NCBI RefSeq assembly: GCF_014203705.1
Contig: NZ_JACHJR010000001.1
Span: forward strand, 2,170,001 to 2,234,000
Origin: Kitasatospora gansuensis
Lineage (GTDB): Bacteria > Actinomycetota > Actinomycetes > Streptomycetales > Streptomycetaceae
DNA: 64,000 nucleotides
Direction of reading: 5' to 3'
Part shown: positions 52,865 to 61,990 of the stretch, piece after piece
Numbering within the stretch: position 1 is the stretch's first letter
Layout of the letters: each line of letters begins with the position of its first letter
The notes under the pieces: generated by a model
The model's database searches: none
The model's input: only the letters and a program-made list of their open reading frames with translations
Told to the model about the DNA's origin: nothing
Translations under genes and position numbers: made by a program

Positions 52865-53470
52865 TCAGGCGGAGAGCGGTTCGGGCTCGCCGCGGTGGGT
52901 CCGGCCGTGCGGGGCCGGGAAGGCGCCGTGGTCGGTATGGTCGTGGTGTTCGTACTCGCGGAACTGTTCGGTCGCGCCGTACGGCTCCAGGTAGGGCCGC
53001 CAGCGCGGGTCCTTGATGCCGGTGCCGATGATCCGCCAGGCGAGGCCGCTGGGCGGGGCGGGCGGACGTTTCATCCGCCAGCCGAGGTCGGCGAGATGGC
53101 GGTCGGCCTTGGTGTGGTTGCAGCGGCGGCAGGCCGCCACCACGTTGTCCCAGCGGTGCTGGCCGCCCCTACTGCGCGGGATGACGTGGTCGACGCTGGT
53201 TGCGGCGGCCCCGCAGTAGACGCAACGGCCCTGGTCGCGAGCGAACAGGGCGCGGCGGGTGAGCGGGACGGGTCCGCAGAAGGGGACCCGGACGAAGCGG
53301 GTGAGCCGGACGACGGACGGCGCCGAGACGGCGCTGGTGGCGCTGTGCAGAGTGATTCCGGAATCCTCCAGGCTGACCGCCTTGTGGTTGAGGACCAGGA
53401 TGAGAGCGCGGCGCATCGAGACGACACCGAGTGGTTCGTACGACGCGTTGAGGACCAGGACATGCGGCAC
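52865..53470 (-). CDS. HNH endonuclease
   Basis: A 201-residue protein. After a conserved N-terminal part (HVLVLNASYEPLGVVSMRRA) the HNH domain lies near residues 80-130: CVYCGAAATSVDHVIPRSRGG, WDNVVAACRRCNHTKAD, with two CxxC zinc pairs and the catalytic His in VDHV. A C-terminal extension carries WRPYLEPYGATEQF and a histidine-rich end. Homologues are near-universal single-copy genes in actinobacteria, so a housekeeping DNA role is more likely than a mobile one. GTG at 53470 follows AAGGAGG. Confidence 0.88.
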   Translation of the reverse strand: MPHVLVLNASYEPLGVVSMRRALILVLNHKAVSLEDSGITLHSATSAVSAPSVVRLTRFVRVPFCGPVPLTRRALFARDQGRCVYCGAAATSVDHVIPRSRGGQHRWDNVVAACRRCNHTKADRHLADLGWRMKRPPAPPSGLAWRIIGTGIKDPRWRPYLEPYGATEQFREYEHHDHTDHGAFPAPHGRTHRGEPEPLSA

Positions 53471-53808
53471 GGAGGCCTCCTTGGACGCCTGCGGCGCGTG
53501 GCTCGCGCCGGGACGAGCGGGTGAGCGCGTGGGGTGTATGCCCGACACGATCTCCACCAGTGTCGCCTTACGCCGTTGTAGGGCGCCACCAATCCTGCGA
53601 AACGGACCTGATGTGGGTTCCGTCATATCCGATATGCCCCGTGGGTGGCCGACCTGCACCATTCGACGCTGGTAACCGGCCCCTTCGGCCCATTCCGGGG
53701 GGCTGACGGGTCGTCCGTCCGGGTGGTGCGCGGCCGCTAGGGTGGCAGTTCGTCCTGATCAGTGGCCCGCAGGCGGTCAGTGGTCCCCCAGCAGGAAGGA
53801 CTCCGCTC
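53471..53808. promoter_or_regulatory. Divergent control region of the HNH and MscS genes
   Basis: These 338 bp hold no gene I can support. A 13-bp palindrome, CATATC-C-GATATG, lies at 53624-53636, about 155 bp from the HNH start and 170 bp from the MscS start. It is A/T-rich in a GC-rich setting and is the best operator candidate here. Confidence 0.4.
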
Positions 53809-54933
53809 GTGTCCAGCTCCGGCGCTTTCGGCCTCCTCGCCGACGCCTCGTCCTCGCCGTCCCCTTCGTCCGGGCCGTCCGACGATCCGCTGTCCAAGTT
53901 GCCGACCTCGCCCGCCGAGGCCGCCGAGGCGACCAGACAGGCGGCGGGTTGGCTGAGCAACAGTTGGCAGGGCTGGCTGGAGAACGGTCTGCGGATCATG
54001 CTGATCGTGGTGCTCGCGCTGGTGCTGCGGGCGGTGCTGCAGAAGCTGATCAGCAAGTTCATAGCCCGGATGGTCCGGCCCCCGGAGAGCGAGGCCGAGC
54101 TCGGCCGGCTCGGCGGGCTGCTGGCGAACAGCGGGGTGGTGAACACCGAGCGGCGGCAGCAGCGGTCGGCGGCGATAGGTTCGGTACTGCGCAGCGTCAC
54201 CTCGTTCACCATTCTGGGGACCGCCGGGCTGATGGTGCTCTCCGCCCTGGGGGTGAACCTGGCTCCGCTGCTGGCGAGCGCCGGTGTGGCCGGTGTGGCG
54301 ATCGGTTTCGGCGCGCGGAACCTGGTGACGGACTTCCTGTCCGGGGTCTTCATGATCATGGAGGACCAGTACGGCGTCGGCGACGAGATCGACACCGGGG
54401 TGGCGACCGGCACGGTGCTGGAGGTCGGCCTGCGGGTGACCAAGCTGCGCGGGGCGAACGGCGAGATCTGGTACATCCGCAACGGCGAGGTGAAGCGGAT
54501 CGCCAACATGAGCCAGGGCTGGGCGACCGCCTCGGTGGACGTCCAGGTCGGCTACAAGGAGGACCTGCTCCGGGTCGAGGAGCTGATCAAGGAGACCGCG
54601 GCGCAGCTGGCCAAGGAGACCCCGTACGACGAGCTGATCTGGGGTCAGGTCAAGGTGCTCGGGGTGGAGTCGGTGGCCTTCGACTCGGTGGTGCTGCGGG
54701 TCGAGGCCCGTACCTCGCCGGGCAAGGCGCTGCTGGTCGCGCGGACGCTGCGGCAGCGGCTGAAGGCCGCCTTCGACGAGGCGGGCGTGAAGCTCAAGGA
54801 GGACGCGCCGGCCGCGGTCACGGTGGCGGCGCCGGCGGCCGAGGCAGCCGGTGCCGCGCCCTCGGCGCTGGCCGATCCGGGCTCCCCAGCCTCGCAGATC
54901 GCCAAGCCCATCCCGGTCCAGCCGGGCGAGTAG
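53809..54933 (+). CDS. MscS-family mechanosensitive ion channel
   Basis: A 374-residue membrane protein. After a Ser/Pro-rich N terminus come membrane segments at about 60-80 and 130-150, then the pore helix with the MscS glycine/alanine pattern (LLASAGVAGVAIGFGARNLVTDFLSG) and the beta domain (MIMEDQYGVGDEIDTG, EIWYIRNGEVKRIAN). The C-terminal alpha/beta domain ends in an alanine/proline-rich tail. It should open under membrane tension to release solutes. GTG at 53809 follows GGAAGGA. Confidence 0.92.
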   Translation: MSSSGAFGLLADASSSPSPSSGPSDDPLSKLPTSPAEAAEATRQAAGWLSNSWQGWLENGLRIMLIVVLALVLRAVLQKLISKFIARMVRPPESEAELGRLGGLLANSGVVNTERRQQRSAAIGSVLRSVTSFTILGTAGLMVLSALGVNLAPLLASAGVAGVAIGFGARNLVTDFLSGVFMIMEDQYGVGDEIDTGVATGTVLEVGLRVTKLRGANGEIWYIRNGEVKRIANMSQGWATASVDVQVGYKEDLLRVEELIKETAAQLAKETPYDELIWGQVKVLGVESVAFDSVVLRVEARTSPGKALLVARTLRQRLKAAFDEAGVKLKEDAPAAVTVAAPAAEAAGAAPSALADPGSPASQIAKPIPVQPGE

Positions 54934-54946
54934 CGGGCTCGGCAGA

Positions 54947-54977
54947 GAACCCCGTCCCAGGCGCTGGGGCGGGGTTC
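54947..54977 (+). terminator. Terminator after the MscS gene
   Basis: GAACCCCG and CGGGGTTC pair, extended inward by CCCAG / CTGGG, with a short loop; it begins 14 bp past the stop codon. Confidence 0.75.
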
Positions 54978-55024
54978 CGCGCTGTCCGCACGTAACGCTT
55001 CGGCATCCTCCCGAGGGGGTCCCA

Positions 55025-55082
55025 TTGACACCCTCGCACCCCGCGCCCTACCGTCCTTCTCAGCGATTGGAAAGTTTCCTAA
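55025..55082 (+). promoter_or_regulatory. Promoter and ROK-type operator of the GH4 sugar operon
   Basis: TTGACA at 55025-55030 and TACCGT at 55049-55054 form a sigma-70-like promoter with an 18-bp spacer. Directly downstream, where RNA polymerase would start, is TTGGAAAGTTTCCTAA (55067-55082) with a perfect 11-bp core GGAAA-G-TTTCC at 55069-55079. Such GGAAA/TTTCC inverted repeats are known targets of ROK repressors, and a ROK gene follows 62 bp later. Confidence 0.65.
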
Positions 55083-55144
55083 CTATTCACGAGAGCGCCA
55101 CCCCGGCCGGCACGTCCGGGTGGCGAGAGGGGAGGATCTGGGCT

Positions 55145-56332
55145 GTGACCGACAACACCCGCACCCCCATCGCCGGTACTCCGAGCCTGCTCCGGGCGAT
55201 CAACGACCGGGCGGCGCTCGAGCTGCTGCTCGCCCACGGCCCGCTCTCCCGGACCCAGATCGGCAGCCTGACCGGCCTCTCCAAGCCCACCGCCTCCCAG
55301 CTGCTCGGCCGGCTGGAGAGCGCCGGGCTGGTCCTGCCGGTCGGCACCACGGCCGGCGGCCCCGGGCCGAACGCGCAGCTGTACCAGGTCAACCCGGCCG
55401 CCGGGTACGTGGCCGGGCTGGACGTGACGACCACTCACATCCGCACCGCCGTCGCCGACATCACCGGCAACACGCTGGCCGAGAGCCTCACCCCGACCAA
55501 GGGCTGGCCCGCCGCCGAGACCGTACGGCGGACCGCCGAGGCGCTCGCCGGGACCGTCCGGGAGGCCGGGCTGACGCCGGGCGACCTGCACGGGATCGTG
55601 GTCGGGGTGCCCGGTGCGCTCGACCCGGTCAGCGGCAAGCTGCGGTACGCCTCGCACCTGCCCGGCTGGCACTCGCCGAAGCTGCTGGCCGAGCTGGAGA
55701 CCGCGCTCGGCGCGCCGGTCACCATCGAGAACGACGTCAACCTGGCCGCCGTGGCCGAGCAGGCGTTCGGCGCGGCGCAGGGCTGCGAGGACTTCGTCAT
55801 GCTCTGGGCCGAGGAGGGCCTCGGCGCCGCGATCGTGCTGGCCGGACGGCTGCACCGCGGTTTCACCGGCGGTGCGGGCGAGGTCGGCTACATGCCGGTG
55901 CCCGGCGCCCCGGTGGTGTACAACGTCCGGCGCAAGAACTCCGGCGGCTTCCAGGAGCTGGCCGGTGCCGAGGCGGTGCTGCTGCTGGCCCGGCAGCACG
56001 GCCTCGGCGGTGGCAGCACCGAGGCCGCCGTGGCCCGCGCGCTGGAGACCCCGGGCGCCGGCGACGAGTTCCTGGACGAGCTGGCCGAGCGGCTCGCGGT
56101 CGGCCTGGCCTCGATCGTCGCCGTGGTCGACCCGGAGCTGGTGGTGCTCTCCGGCGGCACCGTCACGGCCGGCGGCGACCGCCTGCGCGCACTGGTCCAG
56201 GACGCGCTGGCGCGGATCTCGATCCCCCGGCCCGAGGTCCGCAGCAGCACCGTCCCCGGCTCCCCCGTCCTGCACGGCGCCCTGCAGCGCGCCCTCGCCT
56301 CGGCCCGCGAGTCGGTGTTCTCCACCCACTGA
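55145..56332 (+). CDS. ROK-family transcriptional regulator of the sugar operon
   Basis: A 395-residue regulator with a winged helix (LSRTQIGSLTGLSKPTASQLLG, about 35-56) and a ROK domain (GLDVTTTHIRTAVADITG, GIVVGVPGALDPVSG, ENDVNLAAVAEQAFGAAQG). The CxCGxxGC zinc motif found in most ROK proteins is missing; that place reads GAPVVYNVRRKNSGGFQEL. It therefore should not bind structural zinc. GTG at 55145 follows GGGGAGG. It is the first gene of the operon and lies just past a promoter-operator pair, so self-repression is likely. The gene order recalls S. coelicolor SCO2657-2662 (from memory). Confidence 0.9.
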   Translation: MTDNTRTPIAGTPSLLRAINDRAALELLLAHGPLSRTQIGSLTGLSKPTASQLLGRLESAGLVLPVGTTAGGPGPNAQLYQVNPAAGYVAGLDVTTTHIRTAVADITGNTLAESLTPTKGWPAAETVRRTAEALAGTVREAGLTPGDLHGIVVGVPGALDPVSGKLRYASHLPGWHSPKLLAELETALGAPVTIENDVNLAAVAEQAFGAAQGCEDFVMLWAEEGLGAAIVLAGRLHRGFTGGAGEVGYMPVPGAPVVYNVRRKNSGGFQELAGAEAVLLLARQHGLGGGSTEAAVARALETPGAGDEFLDELAERLAVGLASIVAVVDPELVVLSGGTVTAGGDRLRALVQDALARISIPRPEVRSSTVPGSPVLHGALQRALASARESVFSTH

Positions 56333-56424
56333 CCCCGGCTGCCGTCATGATCCACCGTCACCTCGTCGCCCGCTCACCGCCCGTGCGATTCCGCCTGCCC
56401 GCACCGTCCCAGGAGGACCCTCCG

Positions 56425-57771
56425 ATGCTTTCCCGCAGACCGTCCCGCCTGCTCGCCGCCGTCACCGGCAGCGCCGTTCTGGCCCTGCTCGCCACCGCCT
56501 GCACCGGCACCAACTCCACCGGTGGCCAGGACGATTCGGCCGCCGGCAAGGACGTGACCATCACCTTCTGGCACGGCTGGAGCCAGGACAGCGAGACCAA
56601 GGCCATCGAGGACAACGTGGCCGCCTTCCAGAAGGCGCACCCGAACATCCACGTGAAGATCGTCCCGCACATCGAGGACGAGAAGAGCGAGCAGGCGCTG
56701 CGGGCCGGCGGCGCGGACGCACCGGACGTGGTCTCCTCGTTCACCACCGACAACGTCGGCAAGTTCTGTTCGGCCAAGGTCTGGGCCGACCTGAACCCGT
56801 TCCTGAAGAAGGACGGCATCGACCCGGCCAAGACCTTCCCCGCCGCGATGCTCAAGTACAGCCAGTTCCAGGGCAACCAGTGCTCGCTGCCGCTGCTCGG
56901 CGACGCGTACGGCCTGTACTACAACAAGACCGCCTTCGCCGCCGCCGGGATCACCGCGCCGCCGAAGACCTTCAGCGAGTTCGAGGCGGCGGTCGCCAAG
57001 CTGACCGTGGCCGAGGGCGACGGCTTCAAGCAGCTCGGCTTCATGCCGAACTACCACGGCTACGAGACCAGCATCGCGCACCTGCTCGGCCAGTACGGCC
57101 CGAGCTACTTCGACGGCGAGGGCAAGTCCACCATCGCCGCCGACCCCAAGGTCGCCGCGCTGCTGGACTGGCAGAAGAGCCTGGTCGGCAAGCTCGGCGG
57201 CTTCGAGAAGCTGGAGAAGTACCGGACCGGCTTCGGCGACGAGTTCAGCGCCAAGAACCCGTTCCACACCGGCCAGGTGGCGATGGCGATGGACGGCGAG
57301 TGGCGGACCGCCGCGCTGGCCGAGGAGAAGCTGCCCTTCGAGTGGGCCACCGCGCCGTTCCCGGTGCCGGACGACCAGGCCGCCACGTACGGCCGGGGCT
57401 ACCAGACCGGCACCATCATCGGCATCGCCCGGGGCAGCCAGAAGCAGACCGCCGCCTGGGAGTTGGTGAAGTACCTGACCACCAACACGGACGCCGTGGT
57501 GAGCTTCGCGAACGCGATCCACAACGTGCCGAGCACCTTCGAGGCGCTCAACTCGCCGAAGCTGACCCCCGATCCGAACTTCCGGACCTTCATCGACATC
57601 GCCAAGAACCCGAACTCCGGCACCACCCCCGCCAGCCTGAACGGCGGCGCGTACCAGGTGAGCCTGCAGAACCTCGGCTTCGACTACGAGTCCGGCAAGC
57701 AGACCGACCTCAAGGCCGGGCTCGCCGCCACGGCCAAGGAGATCGACGCGGCCGTCAACCAGGCCAAGTGA
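56425..57771 (+). CDS. Extracellular sugar-binding lipoprotein of an ABC importer
   Basis: A 448-residue type 1 solute-binding protein (SBP_bac_1) anchored at a lipobox (LLATACTG, Cys 26). Features are VTITFWHGWSQDSETKAIEDN at the start of the mature part, GLYYNKTAFAAAGI near residue 170, FHTGQVAMAMDGEWR, and a late GYQTGTIIGIARGS. An oligosaccharide ligand is likely; the exact sugar cannot be read from sequence. ATG at 56425 follows AGGAGG. Second gene of the operon. Confidence 0.92.
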   Translation: MLSRRPSRLLAAVTGSAVLALLATACTGTNSTGGQDDSAAGKDVTITFWHGWSQDSETKAIEDNVAAFQKAHPNIHVKIVPHIEDEKSEQALRAGGADAPDVVSSFTTDNVGKFCSAKVWADLNPFLKKDGIDPAKTFPAAMLKYSQFQGNQCSLPLLGDAYGLYYNKTAFAAAGITAPPKTFSEFEAAVAKLTVAEGDGFKQLGFMPNYHGYETSIAHLLGQYGPSYFDGEGKSTIAADPKVAALLDWQKSLVGKLGGFEKLEKYRTGFGDEFSAKNPFHTGQVAMAMDGEWRTAALAEEKLPFEWATAPFPVPDDQAATYGRGYQTGTIIGIARGSQKQTAAWELVKYLTTNTDAVVSFANAIHNVPSTFEALNSPKLTPDPNFRTFIDIAKNPNSGTTPASLNGGAYQVSLQNLGFDYESGKQTDLKAGLAATAKEIDAAVNQAK

Positions 57772-57778
57772 CGTCGCC

Positions 57779-58738
57779 ATGGCACTTGTCGGCATCCCCG
57801 TCCCGGCGGCGCTGAAGCGCAAGCGCCGCCGGGAGGCGCTCCGTACCTTCGCTTTCCTGTCGCCCTGGCTGATCGGCTTCTCGGTCTTCTTCGCCTACCC
57901 GCTGATCTCCACGGTCTACTTCTCGTTCATGAAGTACGACGGCTTCAGTGCGCCGACCTTCAACGGTCTGCAGAACTGGAGCTACGTCTTCAACGACTAC
58001 CCGTCGTTCTGGCAGGGCCTGCGCAACACCCTGTGGCTGGTGGTCGTGATGGTCACCCTGCGGGTCGCCTTCGGGCTCGGCATCGGTCTGCTGATCACCA
58101 AGGTGAAGACCGGGGCCGGGATCTTCCGCACCCTGTTCTACCTGCCCTACCTGGCCCCGCCGGTGGCCGCCACGATCGCCTTCGCCTTCCTGCTCAACCC
58201 GGGCACCGGGCCGGTCAACGCGTTCCTCGGCGACCTCGGGCTGCCGACGCCGGGCTGGTTCAACGACCCCGACTGGTCGAAGCCGGCCCTCACCATGCTG
58301 GCGATGTGGGGCATCGGCGACCTGATGGTGATCTTCATGGCCGCCCTGCTGGACGTCCCCCGGGAGCAGTACGAGGCGGCCGAGCTGGACGGGGCCGGGC
58401 CCTGGCAGAAGTTCCGGTTCGTCACCATGCCGAACATCTCGCCGATCGTGCTGTTCGCGGTGGTCACCGGCGTGATCCAGACCATGCAGTACTACACCCA
58501 GGCGATCGTGGCCGGGAAGGTGGCCAGCGGCGTGATCGGCGGCTCCGGCCAGCAGTTCGAGCCCGGCTACCCGAACGGCTCCACCTGGACCCTGCCGCAG
58601 ATGGTCTACAACCTCGGTTTCCAGCGCTTCGACACCGGCTCGGCCTGCGTGATCGCGCTGATCCTGTTCGTGATCTCGATGGCCTTCACGTCGCTGCTGC
58701 TGCGCCGGAAGTCGGGTCTGCTGGCGAGTGAGGACTGA
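57779..58738 (+). CDS. Sugar ABC transporter permease (MalF-like)
   Basis: A 319-residue membrane protein with six segments and the EAA loop EQYEAAELDGAGPWQKFRFV near residue 205. It starts 7 bp after the binding-protein gene. It pairs with the next permease. The operon has no ATPase; in Streptomyces such importers borrow the shared MsiK ATPase encoded elsewhere (family knowledge). Confidence 0.92.
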   Translation: MALVGIPVPAALKRKRRREALRTFAFLSPWLIGFSVFFAYPLISTVYFSFMKYDGFSAPTFNGLQNWSYVFNDYPSFWQGLRNTLWLVVVMVTLRVAFGLGIGLLITKVKTGAGIFRTLFYLPYLAPPVAATIAFAFLLNPGTGPVNAFLGDLGLPTPGWFNDPDWSKPALTMLAMWGIGDLMVIFMAALLDVPREQYEAAELDGAGPWQKFRFVTMPNISPIVLFAVVTGVIQTMQYYTQAIVAGKVASGVIGGSGQQFEPGYPNGSTWTLPQMVYNLGFQRFDTGSACVIALILFVISMAFTSLLLRRKSGLLASED

Positions 58739-58741
58739 TCC

Positions 58742-59626
58742 ATGACCGCAACCATCTCCCTTCCGCTGACCCGCAAGGACGCCGCCGTCCGGGTGGCCCG
58801 CCGCCGGGCCGCGCTGCACTGGGTCGCCGTCCACTCGCTGGCGATCGCGGCCGCGCTGTTCTTCGTGCTGCCGTTCGTCTTCGTCTTCCTCACCGCAGTG
58901 ATGAGCGACCGTCAGGCGATCACCTCCGACCTGTGGCCGCGCTCCTGGCAGTGGAGCAACTTCATCGAGGTCTGGCACACCGAGGGCTTCCTCAGCTGGT
59001 GGCGCAACACCCTGCTGTACGCGGGCCTGGGCACCGTACTGACCGTGCTCTCCAGCCTGCCGGTCGCCTACGCGCTGGCCAAGTTCCGCTTCCGCGGCCG
59101 GAATCTGGCGCTGATGGCGGTGATCTCGATGATGATGCTGCCGCCCCAGGTGATCATCATCCCGATGTACCTGTTCTGGGCCAAGCAGCTCCATCTGACC
59201 GGCACCCTCTGGCCGTTGATCATCCCGATGGCCTTCGGTGACGCGTTCTCGATCTTCCTGCTCCGGCAGTTCCTGCTGACCGTGCCCAAGGAGTACATCG
59301 AGGCGGCCCGGATCGACGGCTGTGGCGAGTTCCGCACCCTGCTCAAGGTGGTAGTGCCGATGGCCAAGCCGGCCATCGCGGCCGTCGCGCTGTTCCAGTT
59401 CTTCTACTGCTGGAACGACTACTTCGGCCCGCAGATCTACGCCAGCGAGAACCAGGGCGCCTGGACGCTGAGTTACGGCCTGGCCTCGTTCAAGGCCTCG
59501 CACCACACCAACTGGAACCTCACCATGGCGGCCACGCTGCTGGTGATGGCACCGGTGATCGTTCTGTTCTTCTTCGCACAGAAGGCCTTCATCGAAGGCG
59601 TGACACTGACAGGGGTCAAGGGCTGA
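58742..59626 (+). CDS. Sugar ABC transporter permease (MalG-like)
   Basis: A 294-residue membrane protein with six segments and the EAA loop EYIEAARIDGCGEFRTLLKVV near residue 185. It begins 3 bp after the first permease and its stop overlaps the start of the GH4 gene (TGATG), so the proteins are made in step. Confidence 0.92.
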   Translation: MTATISLPLTRKDAAVRVARRRAALHWVAVHSLAIAAALFFVLPFVFVFLTAVMSDRQAITSDLWPRSWQWSNFIEVWHTEGFLSWWRNTLLYAGLGTVLTVLSSLPVAYALAKFRFRGRNLALMAVISMMMLPPQVIIIPMYLFWAKQLHLTGTLWPLIIPMAFGDAFSIFLLRQFLLTVPKEYIEAARIDGCGEFRTLLKVVVPMAKPAIAAVALFQFFYCWNDYFGPQIYASENQGAWTLSYGLASFKASHHTNWNLTMAATLLVMAPVIVLFFFAQKAFIEGVTLTGVKG

Positions 59627-60915
59627 TGTCCGCACTGAAGTTGGCAATCGTCGGCGGCGGTTCCACCTACACACCCGAGCTGATCGACGGCTTCGCCCGG
59701 CTCCGCGACACACTGCCGATCGGCGAGCTGGTGCTGATCGACCCGGCCGCCGAGCGGCTGGAGCTGATCGGCGGGCTGGCCCGGCGGATCTTCGCCAAGC
59801 AGGGCCACGGCGCGACGGTCACCACCACGACCGACGTGAGCGCCGGGGTACAGGGCGCGGACGCGGTGCTGCTCCAGCTCCGGGTCGGCGGGCAGGCCGC
59901 GCGCAACCAGGACGAGACCTGGCCGCTGGAGTGCGGCTGCGTCGGCCAGGAGACCACCGGCGCGGGCGGGCTGGCCAAGGCGCTGCGCACCGTCCCGGTG
60001 GTGCTGGACATCGCCGAGCAGGTCCGCCGGGCCAACCCGGACGCCTGGATCGTCGACTTCACCAACCCGGTCGGCATCGTCACCCGGGCACTGCAGACCG
60101 CCGGCCACAAGGCCGTCGGCCTGTGCAACGTGGCGATCGGCTTCCAGCGCAAGTTCGCCGCCCACCTGGGCGTGGCACCGGAGTTGGTCCGCCTGGACCA
60201 CGTCGGGCTGAACCACCTGACCTGGGAGCGCGGAGTCACCCTGCTGGATGCACCGGACGCCGTCTCGGGGCGCGAGGTGCTGCCGGAGCTGCTGGCCGGC
60301 TTCGGCAAGGAGATCGCCGACGACCTGCACCTGCCGCTGCCGGTGATCCAGCGGCTCGGCGTGGTGCCCTCCTACTACCTGCGCTACTTCTACCAGCACG
60401 ACGCCGTGGTCGAGGAGTTGAAGGTCCAGGGCTCCCGGGCCGCCAAGGTCTCGGCGATCGAGGCCGAACTGCTGGGGATGTACGCCGACCCCACCCTGGA
60501 CACCAAGCCGGAGCTGCTCGGCCAGCGCGGCGGCGCCTTCTACTCCGAGGCCGCCGTCCAGCTGATCGCCTCGCTGCTCGGCACCGACGGCGGCACCAGC
60601 GTGCAGGTGGTCAACACCCGCAACGACGGCGTGCTGCCCTTCCTGCCCGACGACGCGGTCATCGAGGTGCCCGCCGAGGTGGACGCGAACGGGGTCCGCC
60701 CGCTGCCGCAGCGGCCGGTCGAGCCGCTGTACGCCGGCCTGATCGCCGGGGTCACCGCGTACGAGCAACTCGCCCTGGAGGCAGCCCTCCTGGGCGGCCG
60801 GGACCGGGTCTTCGACGCCCTGCTGGCCCACCCGCTGGTCGGGCAGATCGAACTCGCCGACCAGCTGACGGACCGTCTGCTCGCGCACAACCGGGCTCAC
60901 CTGCCGTGGGCGTGA
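59626..60915 (+). CDS. GH4 family 6-phospho-beta-glucosidase-like enzyme
   Basis: A 429-residue NAD- and metal-dependent glycosidase. The NAD-binding loop KLAIVGGGSTYTPELIDG opens the protein; DFTNPVGIVTRAL, GLCNVAIGFQRKF (the metal-binding Cys) and HVGLNHLTW (the metal-binding His) are GH4 marks. Family 4 enzymes open the glycosidic bond through oxidation at C3, and this branch normally needs a 6-phosphorylated sugar. No phosphotransferase system is present, so phosphate must come from another source, possibly the kinase encoded next. Confidence 0.92.
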   Translation: MSALKLAIVGGGSTYTPELIDGFARLRDTLPIGELVLIDPAAERLELIGGLARRIFAKQGHGATVTTTTDVSAGVQGADAVLLQLRVGGQAARNQDETWPLECGCVGQETTGAGGLAKALRTVPVVLDIAEQVRRANPDAWIVDFTNPVGIVTRALQTAGHKAVGLCNVAIGFQRKFAAHLGVAPELVRLDHVGLNHLTWERGVTLLDAPDAVSGREVLPELLAGFGKEIADDLHLPLPVIQRLGVVPSYYLRYFYQHDAVVEELKVQGSRAAKVSAIEAELLGMYADPTLDTKPELLGQRGGAFYSEAAVQLIASLLGTDGGTSVQVVNTRNDGVLPFLPDDAVIEVPAEVDANGVRPLPQRPVEPLYAGLIAGVTAYEQLALEAALLGGRDRVFDALLAHPLVGQIELADQLTDRLLAHNRAHLPWA

Positions 60916-60969
60916 GCTTTCTGTCCATGCCCGGCCGGGACGGCCGGGGTACGTACGAGCGGGGACCTG

Positions 60970-61989
60970 ATGCAGCAGCTTGAACAACTCCCGGGCGTCC
61001 TCGCCATCGACGCCGGGAACAGCAAGACCGACGTCGCGCTGGTCGGCGCGGACGGCACCGTGCTCGGCCACGCCAGGGGCGGCGGCTTCCAGCCGCAGAC
61101 CGTCGGCGCCGAGGCGGCGATCGGCGAACTGGCGCCGCTGGTCGCCTCGGTGGCCGCCCAGGCCGGACTCGACCCGGCCGCCGGCCCGCTGGTCTCGCAC
61201 GTCAGCGCCTGCCTGGCCAACGCCGACCTGCCGGTCGAGGAGGCCGCCCTGCTGGCCGCCCTCACCGACCGCGGCTGGGGCGTCGGCAACGCCGTGGCCA
61301 ACGACACCTTCGGCCTGCTGCGGGCCGGCACCGACGGCCCGCGCGGCGTCGCGGTGGTCTGCGGCGCCGGCATCAACTGCGCCGGCCTGCTGCCCGACGG
61401 CCGCACCGCCCGCTTCCTCGCCCTCGGCAAGCTCAGCGGCGACTGGGGCGGCGGCTCCGGACTGGCCGGCGCCGCGATGTGGCACGCCGTCCGGGCCGAG
61501 GACGGCCGGGGCGGCCCGACCGCGCTCTCCGTCGCGATCGCGGCGCACTTCGGACTGCCGTCCGCCACCTCACTGGCCGAGGAGATCCACCTCGGACGGG
61601 TGTCCGGGACCCGGCTGCACGAGCTGGTGCCCGTGCTGTTCGCCGCCGCCGAGGCCGGGGACGAGACGGCGCTCGCGCTGATCGACCGTCAGGCGGACGA
61701 GATCGTCCGGCTCGCGGTGGTCGCGCTCGGACGGCTCGACCTGCTCGGGGAGGCCGTCCCGGTGGTGCTCGGCGGCGGGGTGCTGGCCTCGCGGCAGCCG
61801 CTGCTGCTCGACAACGTCACGGCGCGGCTCGCCGCAGCGGCGCCGTTGGCCGAGGCGCGGGTCGTGGTGGCACCGCCCGTGCTCGGCGCCGCCCTGCTCG
61901 GCCTCGACCAGCTCGGCGGCGACCCCGTCGCGCAGCGGCGGCTGCGGGCCGCCTACGCTTCCGCGGCGCCGGTGGGAGCGCTCCGCTGA
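60970..61989 (+). CDS. BadF/BadG-type sugar kinase (N-acetylglucosamine kinase-like)
   Basis: A 339-residue ASKHA-fold kinase. The phosphate-1 loop AIDAGNSKTDVALVGADG, the VANDTFGLLRAGT segment, the phosphate-2 region VVCGAGINCAGLLPDG and the adenosine-contact VVLGGGVLASRQPLL are visible. Members phosphorylate N-acetylglucosamine or related sugars with ATP. ATG at 60970 follows GGGGACC. It is the last gene of the operon, 54 bp after the GH4 gene, and a repeat copy begins 2 bp beyond its stop. Confidence 0.9.
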   Translation: MQQLEQLPGVLAIDAGNSKTDVALVGADGTVLGHARGGGFQPQTVGAEAAIGELAPLVASVAAQAGLDPAAGPLVSHVSACLANADLPVEEAALLAALTDRGWGVGNAVANDTFGLLRAGTDGPRGVAVVCGAGINCAGLLPDGRTARFLALGKLSGDWGGGSGLAGAAMWHAVRAEDGRGGPTALSVAIAAHFGLPSATSLAEEIHLGRVSGTRLHELVPVLFAAAEAGDETALALIDRQADEIVRLAVVALGRLDLLGEAVPVVLGGGVLASRQPLLLDNVTARLAAAAPLAEARVVVAPPVLGAALLGLDQLGGDPVAQRRLRAAYASAAPVGALR

Positions 61990-61990
61990 G

